Assembly: GCA_025924275.1 (NCBI GenBank)
Contig: JAICEH010000043.1
Coordinates: 1 to 11,978 of the forward strand
Reading direction: 5' to 3'
Source of the DNA: Gemmatimonadales bacterium
Lineage (GTDB): Bacteria; Gemmatimonadota; Gemmatimonadetes; Gemmatimonadales; GWC2-71-9
DNA length: 11,978 nt
The position numbers and the translations under genes were made by a program. Numbering within the stretch: position 1 is the stretch's first letter; each line of letters begins with the position of its first letter. Positions 1 to 8,830 of this stretch are shown here, piece by piece. The notes beneath the pieces are model-generated. The model saw nothing but the letters and a program-made list of their open reading frames with translations, was not told the origin of the DNA and searched no databases.

Positions 1-279
1 GCCACCGGGGAGTACCGCTGGTTCCCGGCGCGGGACGTCCTCGGCCTGTTCACCCTGGGCCTTGCGGCCTTCGCGGACTGGGGTGGGGCGTGGTACGACG
101 GGTCCAGCCAGCGCACCGGCTGGGACGCCGGGTTGGGCGTGCGGATGGGCGCCAGCCGCGCCTCCGATCCCCGCGCGCTCCGCTTCGACTTTTCCTACCG
201 GAGCGCCGTGGGCGACATCGCCGCAGGCTGGGTCTTCTCGGTGGGGACCGGGCTGCCGTTCAACGCCCGGCTCTTCTGA
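1..279 (+). CDS. Outer-membrane beta-barrel protein, C-terminal fragment
   Basis: The gene is cut by the left edge of the window. Frame 1 is open from base 1 to a TGA at 277-279 and gives the last 92 residues. They alternate small/polar and aromatic/hydrophobic residues in short blocks typical of amphipathic beta strands (for example LAAFADWGGAWYDG, DAGLGVRMGAS, RFDFSYR, WVFSVGTGLPF), and the chain ends in Phe (NARLF). A terminal aromatic residue is the usual signal recognised by the BAM complex on outer-membrane proteins. The DAGLGVR segment resembles the last strands of the Omp85/surface antigen (BamA-TamA, D15) barrels, but the N-terminal part needed to choose a family (POTRA domains or not) is outside the window. 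It converges on the kinase gene with only 10 bases between the two stops. Confidence 0.7.
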   Translation, partial: ATGEYRWFPARDVLGLFTLGLAAFADWGGAWYDGSSQRTGWDAGLGVRMGASRASDPRALRFDFSYRSAVGDIAAGWVFSVGTGLPFNARLF

Positions 280-289
280 ACGCCTCCGG

Positions 290-2727
<2,438 letters not shown>

Positions 2728-2731
<4 letters not shown>

Positions 2732-3789
2732 GCGGCGGGCGTCGCGTCGATCTCGACCGCCCGCACCGTGCCGCCGGCGGCGGCCCGGATCCGGGCCTCG
2801 AGCAGGGCGGGGGGCAGCTTCTTCCTGAGCCGAACGGCGTACTCCAGCCGCTGGCCTCCGTCCACGGTGGTCATGCCGATGAAACGCCAGCGCTTCACAT
2901 CGGTTCCCAGGAGCGCCTCGATGGCGGCCCGGGCCGCCGGGCCCGCGCCCGCGAGCTCGACCCGGAGCGGTGTCAGCGGCTTCGACGCCTCCTCCTCGCC
3001 CAGGTCGGACGAGACCTTCTCCCGCCGGTCGGCCACCCGGTTGGCCACCTGGGCCAGCTGGTCGGGGGCGAGGGAGCGGAGGATCTGCTGGTCCAGCATC
3101 GAGACGAACTGGTGGGTCCGGTTGGCCACGGCGAGGGCGCGCCGGAGCCGCTGCTCCGCGGCCCCGCCCTGCAGCGCGCCCGGCACCCGCCCGAAGTCGC
3201 TCCACCAGAGCACCAGCATGACGGCGTTGAACATCAACGATAGGGCGGCCGCGATCCCGGTGGCCTGCACCCCGCAAGCGAGGCCCACCGCGATCGCGAG
3301 GAAGATGAACACCGCGTCCTTGCTGTCCTCGAGCCGGTTCCGGAAGCTCACCGCGGCGACGATGCCGGCCAGCGCGAAGGCGAGGCCGACGCTGTTCTTG
3401 ACCACGACCACCACGCCGGCCACGACCACCGGGAGGATGAGCAGCGTCTGCACCAGGGACTGGCGGTAGCCCTGCTTGGCGCGGGTCAGGACGTAGGTCC
3501 ACGCCACGGGGAGCATGAGCGCCACGGCGGCAGTGCTCACCAGCACCACCATCACGATGGCGTCGACGCCGGTGGCGGTCGGTGCCACGGACGGGAGCGG
3601 CTGGCCCAGGCCGATGGCACTCCCGGCCGCCCCGTAGTTCTGGGCGTCGAGGGTCCGGCGGAACTCGGGGAAGAAGTAGCCGAGCACCACCCCCGAGGCG
3701 AACAGCGCGACGTAGTAGGCGGCGATCCGGACGACCGGTTGGTCGCCGAGGCGGTCGAGCAGGGAGCGGTCGCGGGGCCCAGCGGACAT
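2728..3789 (-). CDS. DUF4956-type integral membrane protein
   Basis: Predicted 353-aa inner-membrane protein. Hydrophobic segments lie at about 20-40, 75-101, 111-130, 133-149 and 158-196, and the last is long enough for two helices. The conserved-looking core is the segment around SFRNRLEDSKDAVFIFLAIAV (148-168), which I recognise as characteristic of the DUF4956 family. The C-terminal 155 residues are soluble: a charged helical stretch (about 205-270), then a small alternating fold ending at the stop. Biochemical function of the family is not known to me; relatives often sit beside VTC-type polyphosphate polymerase genes, and none is visible here. ATG at 3789 is used; there is no clear Shine-Dalgarno, but a TAGCTT box lies six bases upstream. 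Its stop overlaps the start of the downstream kinase by 4 bases, so the two are very likely co-expressed and may work together at the membrane. Confidence 0.85.
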
Positions 3790-3795
3790 GGGTGG

Positions 3796-3801
3796 AAGCT
3801 A
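3796..3801 (-). promoter_or_regulatory. Candidate -10 box of a leaderless promoter for the DUF4956-kinase operon
   Basis: Read on the minus strand, TAGCTT is followed by CCACCC and then the ATG at 3789. Six bases between a TANNTT hexamer and the start codon is the spacing expected for a leaderless transcript, and no Shine-Dalgarno is present. No convincing -35 was found. The same arrangement occurs on the other strand for the transporter gene. Confidence 0.4.
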
Positions 3802-3822
3802 ACGCCCGCGGGCGGCGGCATC

Positions 3823-3828
3823 TAGGTT
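3823..3828 (+). promoter_or_regulatory. Candidate -10 box of a leaderless promoter for the EamA transporter
   Basis: TAGGTT is followed by CCCCCG and the ATG at 3835, again six bases apart with no Shine-Dalgarno. With its minus-strand partner it would form two face-away promoters packed in the 45-base divergent gap (3790-3834). No convincing -35 was seen. Confidence 0.4.
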
Positions 3829-3834
3829 CCCCCG

Positions 3835-4701
3835 ATGCTCCAGAGCCGCCCCGCGCTCCTCACCCTCGCCGCGCTGGTCGCCTTTGCCGCCAACTCGGTC
3901 CTGGCGCGCCTGGCCCTTCGGGGCGGGGCGATCGACGCGGCGAGCTATGCCGCCCTCCGGCTCGCCGCCGGCGCGGCCGCCCTGGCACTCATCGTCGGGT
4001 TTCGCGGCCGCCGCCCCGCGGGAGGCGGCTCCTGGCGGTCCGCGGCGCTCCTCACCGCCTACGCCATCCCGTTCTCGTTCGCCTACCTCGCCCTCACCAC
4101 GGGCACCGGTGCCCTGATCCTGTTCGGCGCCGTGCAGCTCACCATGATCGGCGCGGGGCTCGTCGTCGGCGACCGCCCGCCGCCCGCCACCTGGCTCGGC
4201 GCGGTCCTCGCCACCGGGGGGCTCGTGGCGCTGGTCCTGCCGGGGCTCGCCGCGCCGCCGCCCTGGGCGGCCGCGCTGATGGCGCTCGCCGGCGCCGCCT
4301 GGGGGGCCTACTCCCTCGCGGGGCGCGACGTGGCGGAGCCGCTCATCGCCACCGGCGGCAATTTCCTCCGTGCCGCCGGAGTCGGCGTTGGAATCGCGCT
4401 CCTGGCGCGGCTCCTCGCCCCCGGCAGCGGTTACCTCACCGGCACCGGCGTCGCGCTCGCCGTGGCCTCCGGCGCGATCGCCTCGGGGCTGGGCTACGTG
4501 GCCTGGTATGCAGCGCTTCCCGGACTCACCCGCACCCATGCGGCGCTGGCGCAGACCTCGGTGCCGGTGATCGCCGCTGCCGCAGGCATCCTGCTCCTGG
4601 CCGAACCGCTGACGCCGAGGCTGGTCTGGTCCGGCGGGGCGATCGTGGCCGGGATCGCGCTCGCGGCGCTGCCGCCCCGGCGTGTCAGTCCTGGGGAGTA
4701 G
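3835..4701 (+). CDS. EamA/DMT-superfamily transporter
   Basis: Predicted 288-aa inner-membrane protein made almost entirely of hydrophobic Ala/Leu/Gly-rich helices, about ten in two repeats (about 8-130 and 145-280), as expected for the drug/metabolite transporter superfamily (usual length near 290-300). Family-like features include the first helix with FAANSVLARLALR (17-29), the end of repeat one with a glycine-rich helix, and an LLLAEPLTPRL segment near 258-268 typical of the second EamA repeat. Members export amino acids, metabolites or drugs; the substrate here cannot be told from sequence. ATG at 3835 gives a first helix starting right away; other starts would cut into it. The 3' end overlaps the convergent helix-hairpin-helix gene by 17 bases. 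It is a single-gene unit diverging from the DUF4956-kinase operon. Confidence 0.9.
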   Translation: MLQSRPALLTLAALVAFAANSVLARLALRGGAIDAASYAALRLAAGAAALALIVGFRGRRPAGGGSWRSAALLTAYAIPFSFAYLALTTGTGALILFGAVQLTMIGAGLVVGDRPPPATWLGAVLATGGLVALVLPGLAAPPPWAAALMALAGAAWGAYSLAGRDVAEPLIATGGNFLRAAGVGVGIALLARLLAPGSGYLTGTGVALAVASGAIASGLGYVAWYAALPGLTRTHAALAQTSVPVIAAAAGILLLAEPLTPRLVWSGGAIVAGIALAALPPRRVSPGE

Positions 4702-5542
4702 CGCCGGCCGCCTCGTACCACGCCAGGCACTCCGCCTCGCGACCCCGCACCACTCGCTTCCCTTCGAGCGGTCCCCGCCCGGCGGTAACCACGGTGGCCT
4801 GCTGGTCCGGCCCGGCGCCGTCGTGGTAGATCACCACCCAGTCCCGGGTGCGGCCGAGCCGGTGCGCGAGCGCGGTGTTGGAGAAGAGCGCCGTGTACTC
4901 CCGCTCGCCGCGGGAAGTGTGGAGCACCGGGAGCCAGGCCTCCCGGGCGGGGTTGAAGCGACGGGGGGCGATGGTGCGAAGCGTGCCCGCCCGGGCCCGG
5001 CGGCGGTACTCGCGGTCCACGTCGAGCAGCTCCCCTACGAGCGGCTCCCCCGGGTGCAATGCCGCCCGCGGCCGGCTCCGCGCCAGCCGCGCGGCGAGAC
5101 TCTCGCGGACGGTGGCCACCCGCCGTGGCCCCAGCCCCGACAACTGGTCCAACCGGCCGTCGTGCGCCGCCTGCTCCAGGTCCTCGAGGGTCCCGATGCC
5201 GAGTTCCTCGTGGACCCGCTCGGCCAGCTTGGGTCCCAGGCCCGGCACCGTCGCGAGGAGGGCCACCGGGTCGCTTTCCCCCCGGAGCCGCTCGAGCATC
5301 GAGCTCCGGCCGGTGGTCACGATGTCGCGGATCACCCGGGCCAGGCGCGGGCCGATGCCCGGCACCGCGTCCAGCCCCTCCACGCCCTCCTCGGCCACGA
5401 GCTCCGAGGCCGGCCGGGCCAGGTCCCGGACCGCCTGCGCGCCGTGGCGGTAGGCCGCCACGCGGAAGCGATTCGCGTCCTGCTCCTCCAGCAGCCGGGC
5501 CATCTCCTCGAGCCGCGACGCGACCTGCCGGTTCTCTTCCAT
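4685..5542 (-). CDS. Helix-hairpin-helix protein resembling the N-terminal part of PolX polymerases
   Basis: Predicted 285-aa DNA-binding protein. Residues 1-80 match the style of the PolX/pol-beta 8-kDa region (NRQVASRLEEMARLLEEQ, then FRVAAYRHGAQAV at 26-38), and three helix-hairpin-helix turns follow: VPGIGPRLA (60-68), VPGLGPKLA (99-107) and LSGLGPRRV (134-142). The chain then departs from PolX: no polymerase palm or PHP nuclease domain is present. Instead a C-terminal domain (about 165-280) carries EYTALFSNTALAHRLGRTRD and DWVVIYHDG, which I recall from stand-alone bacterial helix-hairpin-helix proteins of unknown role. Structure-specific DNA binding is a reasonable inference; catalysis is not supported. 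Start ATG at 5542 has a modest SD-like GGGGGA five bases upstream. It follows the 81-aa gene by 16 bases, so the two probably form an operon. Confidence 0.85.
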   Translation of the reverse strand: MEENRQVASRLEEMARLLEEQDANRFRVAAYRHGAQAVRDLARPASELVAEEGVEGLDAVPGIGPRLARVIRDIVTTGRSSMLERLRGESDPVALLATVPGLGPKLAERVHEELGIGTLEDLEQAAHDGRLDQLSGLGPRRVATVRESLAARLARSRPRAALHPGEPLVGELLDVDREYRRRARAGTLRTIAPRRFNPAREAWLPVLHTSRGEREYTALFSNTALAHRLGRTRDWVVIYHDGAGPDQQATVVTAGRGPLEGKRVVRGREAECLAWYEAAGATPQD

Positions 5543-5558
5543 CTTGGTCCCCCGACCG

Positions 5559-5804
5559 CTACCCGGCCGACGGGCTCGCCGGACGATCCTCGCGCTCCGT
5601 GCGCGGCTCCTCCTCGAAGACGCCGTGGCGGTAGGCGATGGCGCGGAGCGTCGGCTCGTCCAGGGAGCGGAAGAACTCGGCCAGCTCCTGGTACGCGCCG
5701 GGCTGGCCGGCCGCGTAGGTCCGGTCGAGGACCTCGAGGATGCCGGCGACCACTGCCTCGTGGCCGGCCCGGGCCTCGAGCCGGGGCTTGGGGATGCGGG
5801 TCAT
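5559..5804 (-). CDS. Small protein of unknown function (81 aa)
   Basis: I do not recognise this protein. It starts basic (MTRIPKPRLEARAG), has a predicted helical middle (GHEAVVAGILEVLDRTYAAG, then QELAEFFRSLDEPTLRAIAYRHG), and ends in an acidic, Pro-rich tail (about 64-81). No membrane segment or signal peptide is seen. The strongest support is the start: ATG at 5804 is preceded by an almost ideal ribosome site, and the ORF is followed after 16 bases by the helix-hairpin-helix gene on the same strand. It leads that probable operon, so a link with DNA metabolism is possible but is only inferred from context. Confidence 0.7.
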   Translation of the reverse strand: MTRIPKPRLEARAGHEAVVAGILEVLDRTYAAGQPGAYQELAEFFRSLDEPTLRAIAYRHGVFEEEPRTEREDRPASPSAG

Positions 5805-5807
5805 GGC

Positions 5808-5816
5808 TCACCTCCT
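5808..5816 (-). promoter_or_regulatory. Full-length Shine-Dalgarno of the 81-aa gene
   Basis: On the minus strand AGGAGGTGA lies three bases before ATG 5804 (six bases counted from AGGAGG). This is the best ribosome site in the window and fixes the start of the small gene. The 159-base divergent gap beyond it (5805-5963) has a locally AT-richer patch around 5878-5905 that probably contains promoters for both sides, but no hexamer pair was convincing. Confidence 0.8.
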
Positions 5817-5963
5817 GGCCCAACATGGAGGCCGATGGCGCAAGAGATGGTGAAGGCGACGGGAGGGTCGCGGTCCCATTCCCCCAAAACATTCAACCCT
5901 CCTTCAGGCCCCGCTCAGGACCTGGATCACACTCTTCTCCCGGGCCCCAAGTGGAGGTGCAGG

Positions 5964-6629
5964 ATGTACTTCCGTGACCGCATCGAGGCCGGGCGCCTGC
6001 TGGGCGCCGAGCTGACCGGGCGCGGCTTCGTTGATCCCGTCGTCCTCGGCCTGCCGCGCGGCGGCGTCCCCGTGGCGGCGGAGGTAGCCCGCGCGCTCGG
6101 CGCCCCGCTCGACGTGCTCGTGGTGCGGAAGGTGGGCGCGCCGTTCCAGCCCGAGCTCGCCGTCGGGGCCGTGGCCGAGGGCGTGACGGCGCTGTCCGAG
6201 GACCTGATCGTGCAACTCGGCATTCGCCGGGCGGAGGTCGAGGCGGTGGCGGATGCGGAGCGGGGGGAAGTCGCGCGACGGACGGCGAAGTTCCGCCGGG
6301 CGGCGCCGCGCCTGGACCTCCGGGGGAGGACCGCCGTGATCGTGGACGACGGGATCGCGACCGGTGCGACCGCCCGCGCCGCCGCGGAGGTGGCCCGGAA
6401 GCTCGGCGCGGCGAGGGTCGTGGTGGCCGCACCGGTGAGCTCGCTCGAGGCCCGGCGCGTGCTGCGAGGGGTCGCCGACGAGGTCGTCGCGCTCGACTAT
6501 CCGGATCCGTTCATGGCGGTGGGGTGCTGGTACGACGACTTCCGGCAGACGACCGACGAGGAGGTCGTGCAGCTCCTCGTCGCGGCGCGGGAGGATCGCC
6601 GGGAACCCGCGGAGGCGGGGTCGCCGTGA
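5964..6629 (+). CDS. Type I phosphoribosyltransferase-family protein
   Basis: Predicted 221-aa cytoplasmic protein with the type I PRTase fold. The PRPP-binding loop is IVDDGIATGAT (126-136), with the two acidic residues D128-D129 and the Thr/Gly loop. The pyrophosphate-side loop is LPRGGVPVA (30-38), followed by VVRKVGAPFQPELAVGAV (53-70), all typical of the uncharacterised PRTases found fused or next to dienelactone hydrolase-like domains. The C-terminus has a family-like FMAVGCWYDDFRQTTDEE (183-200). The base or nucleoside substrate is unknown; a salvage enzyme is one option, a stress-related role another. ATG at 5964 is chosen because GTGGAGGTGC lies just before it and because MYFRDRIEAGR is the usual N-terminus; the frame is open upstream but does not look like protein. 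Its TGA overlaps the GTG of the next gene, indicating coupling. Confidence 0.92.
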   Translation: MYFRDRIEAGRLLGAELTGRGFVDPVVLGLPRGGVPVAAEVARALGAPLDVLVVRKVGAPFQPELAVGAVAEGVTALSEDLIVQLGIRRAEVEAVADAERGEVARRTAKFRRAAPRLDLRGRTAVIVDDGIATGATARAAAEVARKLGAARVVVAAPVSSLEARRVLRGVADEVVALDYPDPFMAVGCWYDDFRQTTDEEVVQLLVAAREDRREPAEAGSP

Positions 6630-7285
6630 ACGCCAGCATACCGGTGGGTCGCGTCACGCTCGGCGCCACGCTCGGCGTGCCGGCGGAGCCCCGGGGCCTC
6701 GTGGTGTTCGCGCACGGGAGCGGCAGCAGCCGCCTGAGCCCGAGGAACCGCTTCGTCGCCGAGGCGCTCAACCGCCGCGGCATCGCCACCGTGCTGGCGG
6801 ACCTGCTGACCGAGCCGGAGGCGGAGTCGCGCGGAAACGTCTTCGACGTGGAGCTGCTCGCGGACCGGCTGCGGGAGGTGGCGCGCTGGGGGCTCGCCGA
6901 GCTCGACGGCGCGCTGCCGCTCGGCTACTTCGGGGCCAGTACCGGCGCGGCGGCGGCGCTCATCGCGGCGGTGGCGGATCCCCCGGTGGCGGCGATCGTC
7001 TCGCGCGGGGGCCGCCCCGACCTCGCGGGTCCGGCGCTGGCGAACGTGAGGGCGCCGACCCTGCTCATCGTCGGGGGAGCCGACGAGGTGGTGCTGGAAC
7101 TCAATCGCCGGGCGCTGGCCGCCCTCCGGTGCCGGAAGCGGCTGGCGATCGTCCCGGGCGCCACCCACCTCTTCGAGGAACCGGGCGCGCTGGAGCGGGT
7201 CGCGGAGCTGGCCGGCGACTGGTTCGCCGGGTTGCTTCAGTCCAGCCGGGGGCCTGCCCCCTCGAGGGCCCTCACCTCGGAGTAG
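6626..7285 (+). CDS. Alpha/beta hydrolase of the dienelactone hydrolase type
   Basis: Predicted 219-aa alpha/beta hydrolase. Visible elements are the oxyanion-side HGSGSS (30-35), nucleophile elbow GASTG (103-107, Ser105), acid Asp153 in VGGADEVV, and His181 in PGATHLFEE; together they form a complete Ser-Asp-His triad in the right order. Its length fits the dienelactone hydrolase family (about 200-240). The substrate is unknown; an ester or related bond is expected. Start GTG at 6626 overlaps the preceding stop (GTGA) and has GGAGG 10 bases upstream; an ATG further up (6524) would lie deep in the PRTase gene. The two neighbours are fused into one polypeptide in some bacteria (for example a mycobacterial PRTase-hydrolase protein), so here the split pair probably acts together. 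The 3' end overlaps the convergent panE-like gene by 49 bases. Confidence 0.92.
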   Translation: MNASIPVGRVTLGATLGVPAEPRGLVVFAHGSGSSRLSPRNRFVAEALNRRGIATVLADLLTEPEAESRGNVFDVELLADRLREVARWGLAELDGALPLGYFGASTGAAAALIAAVADPPVAAIVSRGGRPDLAGPALANVRAPTLLIVGGADEVVLELNRRALAALRCRKRLAIVPGATHLFEEPGALERVAELAGDWFAGLLQSSRGPAPSRALTSE

Positions 7286-8223
7286 ATCCGCTCGAGCTCC
7301 GGCGTCGCCACGCCCGCCATCCGGCCGGCCTCGATCACCGCGAGCACCAGGGCATCCAGCTCGAGCGGGCGCCCTGCCTCCAGGTCCTGCAGCATCGACG
7401 TCCTGTGGTGGCCCACCGCGGCCGCGCCCTCGAGGCGCTTCTCCAGCGGCACCCGGAGGGTGACGCCGAGCGCCGCCGCCACCGCCTGCGCCTCCTGCAT
7501 CAGCGCCATCGCCCGCCCGCGCGTTCCCGGCCGTCCGCAGATCTCGACGAGCGTCAGGCCGGTGAGCGCGCTGAGCGGGTTGAACGCCGCCGACCCCACG
7601 GCCTTGAGCCACACCTCGCCCCGGATGTCGCTGAGCACGCGCGAGCGGAAGCCTGCGCGCCCGAGCCGCTCCGCCACCGCGCGCACCCTGCCCGACTCGC
7701 CGCCATCCAGCTCGCCCACCGGGAATCGGTCGCCCTCGACGTGGCGGATGACTCCAGGCGCCGGCGCCTCGGCAGCCGGGTAGGCCACGCAGCCGAGGAT
7801 CCGCGCGGGGGCCACTGCCGCAGCGAGCCGGCCGCCGGGGTCGAGGCACGGGATGGCACGGCCCTCGAAGGGCCCGCCGTGCCGCTGGAAGTACCACCAG
7901 GGGAGCCCGTTCTGCAGCGTGAGGAACACCGTGTCGCGGCCCGTCATTGCCGGCAGGTGGGCGGCCACGTCGCCGAGCTGGTGGGCCTTCACCCCCAGGA
8001 AGACGAGGTCCTGCGCGCCGGCGGCGGCGCCGTCCTCCGCGAGCCGCGCGGGCCGGACGGTGTGCTCGGCGCCGTCGGCCTCCACCAGGCGGAGTCCATC
8101 GCGTGCGATGGCCTCGAGCACCGGCGGCAGGTCGAGCAGGGTGACCTCCTCGCCGGCACGGGCGAGGCGTGCGGCGACGAGGCCGCCAATGGCGCCCGCT
8201 CCCACCACCCCTATCTTGCCCAT
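7237..8223 (-). CDS. panE: 2-dehydropantoate 2-reductase (ketopantoate reductase) family
   Basis: Predicted 328-aa NADPH-dependent reductase of the ApbA/PanE family, which makes pantoate for coenzyme A. The N-terminal Rossmann domain has GAGAIGG (8-14) and LGVKAHQL (76-83); TLQNGLPWWYF (102-112) is a conserved stretch of this family. The C-terminal helical domain carries the expected catalytic and binding residues: Lys207 in EVWLKAV, Asn215 in FNPLSALTG, Ser276 in HHRTSMLQDLEAGR and Glu288 in LELDAL. Length matches the family (about 290-330). Some paralogues act on other 2-oxoacids, so the gene name is a best guess. ATG at 8223 is right at the start of the Rossmann strand; upstream in-frame sequence lies antisense to the acetyltransferase. 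No good Shine-Dalgarno is seen. It starts 27 bases from the divergent GNAT gene. Confidence 0.88.
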   Translation of the reverse strand: MGKIGVVGAGAIGGLVAARLARAGEEVTLLDLPPVLEAIARDGLRLVEADGAEHTVRPARLAEDGAAAGAQDLVFLGVKAHQLGDVAAHLPAMTGRDTVFLTLQNGLPWWYFQRHGGPFEGRAIPCLDPGGRLAAAVAPARILGCVAYPAAEAPAPGVIRHVEGDRFPVGELDGGESGRVRAVAERLGRAGFRSRVLSDIRGEVWLKAVGSAAFNPLSALTGLTLVEICGRPGTRGRAMALMQEAQAVAAALGVTLRVPLEKRLEGAAAVGHHRTSMLQDLEAGRPLELDALVLAVIEAGRMAGVATPELERIYSEVRALEGAGPRLD

Positions 8224-8250
8224 CCGGAATCGCCTGGACGAGGAGTGACG

Positions 8251-8724
8251 ATGACCCGCCTGTTCACCCTGCGCGCCGCCCGCCCCGGGGATCGCGACGC
8301 GATCCTCGAGTGCCTGCGGCCGTGGAACATGCACCACGTGCCGTCGCCGGAGATGGCGCGGATCGAGCTCGACCGGTTCTTCGTGGCCGAACTCGCCGGC
8401 CGGGTCGTGGGCGCGGCGGGCTACACCTTCCTGGCCCCCGGCCACGGCAAGACCACCCTGCTCGGCGTCCTCCCCCAGCACAACGCGCTGGGCATCGGCG
8501 GCGCGCTGCAGGAGGCCAGGGTCGAGGCGATGGCGGCGCAGGGCGCGACCAAGATAACGACCAACGCCGACCGGCCGCAGGTGATCGCCTGGTACAAGAA
8601 GCACTGGGGATACCGGGAGGTGGGGAAGCTCCCCAAGCTCCATTCCTTCGGGGATGACGCGGTCCCGGAATGGACCACCCTGGAGATGGACGTGGCCCAG
8701 TGGCGGGCACGGAGGGCGGAGTAG
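8251..8724 (+). CDS. GNAT-family N-acetyltransferase
   Basis: Predicted 157-aa acetyltransferase using acetyl-CoA. The core shows beta strand FFVAELAGRVVGAAGYTFL (43-61), the acyl-CoA loop VLPQHNALGIGGAL (73-86; a Q-x-x-x-G-I-G-G variant of the Q/R-x-x-G-x-G/A signature), and the C-terminal TTNADRPQVIAWYKKHWGYREVG (103-125) that closes the GNAT fold. The acceptor (amine, amino acid, drug or protein) is unknown. ATG at 8251 has AGGAG five bases before it (8241-8245), which settles the start. A TATCTT hexamer at 8212-8217, inside the divergent gene's 5' codons, could be its -10 box but lacks a clear -35. It lies upstream of the ATP-grasp pair on the same strand with a 106-base gap. Confidence 0.9.
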   Translation: MTRLFTLRAARPGDRDAILECLRPWNMHHVPSPEMARIELDRFFVAELAGRVVGAAGYTFLAPGHGKTTLLGVLPQHNALGIGGALQEARVEAMAAQGATKITTNADRPQVIAWYKKHWGYREVGKLPKLHSFGDDAVPEWTTLEMDVAQWRARRAE

Positions 8725-8749
8725 GGGGCCGGAGGGGGTAGGGGGCGGG
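8724..8749 (+). other. G-quadruplex-type sequence directly after the GNAT stop codon
   Basis: Starting at the last base of the stop codon there are four G runs: 8724-8728 (G5), 8734-8738 (G5), 8741-8745 (G5) and 8747-8749 (G3), with gaps of 5, 2 and 1 bases. This satisfies the common G3+N1-7 pattern for intramolecular quadruplexes in the sense DNA and RNA. It lies between the acetyltransferase and the ATP-grasp genes. A role as transcript end or attenuator is inference. The rest of the 106-base gap (8725-8830) shows no clear promoter. Confidence 0.45.
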
Positions 8750-8830
8750 TCGCCCAGTGGGCTCCCCGGCACGGGGCTTGCTCCTGCTGGCCGGGCAATC
8801 CTTGGCCAGGCCCGCGCCCAGGACGACGCC

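Noticed and set aside
5619..5636. Shared AYRHG motif between the 81-aa protein (57-61) and the helix-hairpin-helix protein (30-34)
   Set aside because: Five residues with no wider alignment; chance is the simpler explanation.
3582..5977. Long plus-strand frames overlapping the transporter and the helix-hairpin-helix gene
   Set aside because: Arg/Pro/Gly-rich translations without motifs; the competing frames hold the recognisable proteins.
8212..8217. TATCTT as -10 box of the acetyltransferase
   Set aside because: No -35 partner at 16-18 bases and it lies in coding sequence of the divergent gene; kept only as a remark.
7129..8250. Plus-strand extension of the acetyltransferase frame upstream through the panE-like gene
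   Set aside because: The GNAT fold begins at 8251 with an ideal Shine-Dalgarno; the upstream part is antisense to a well-supported reductase.
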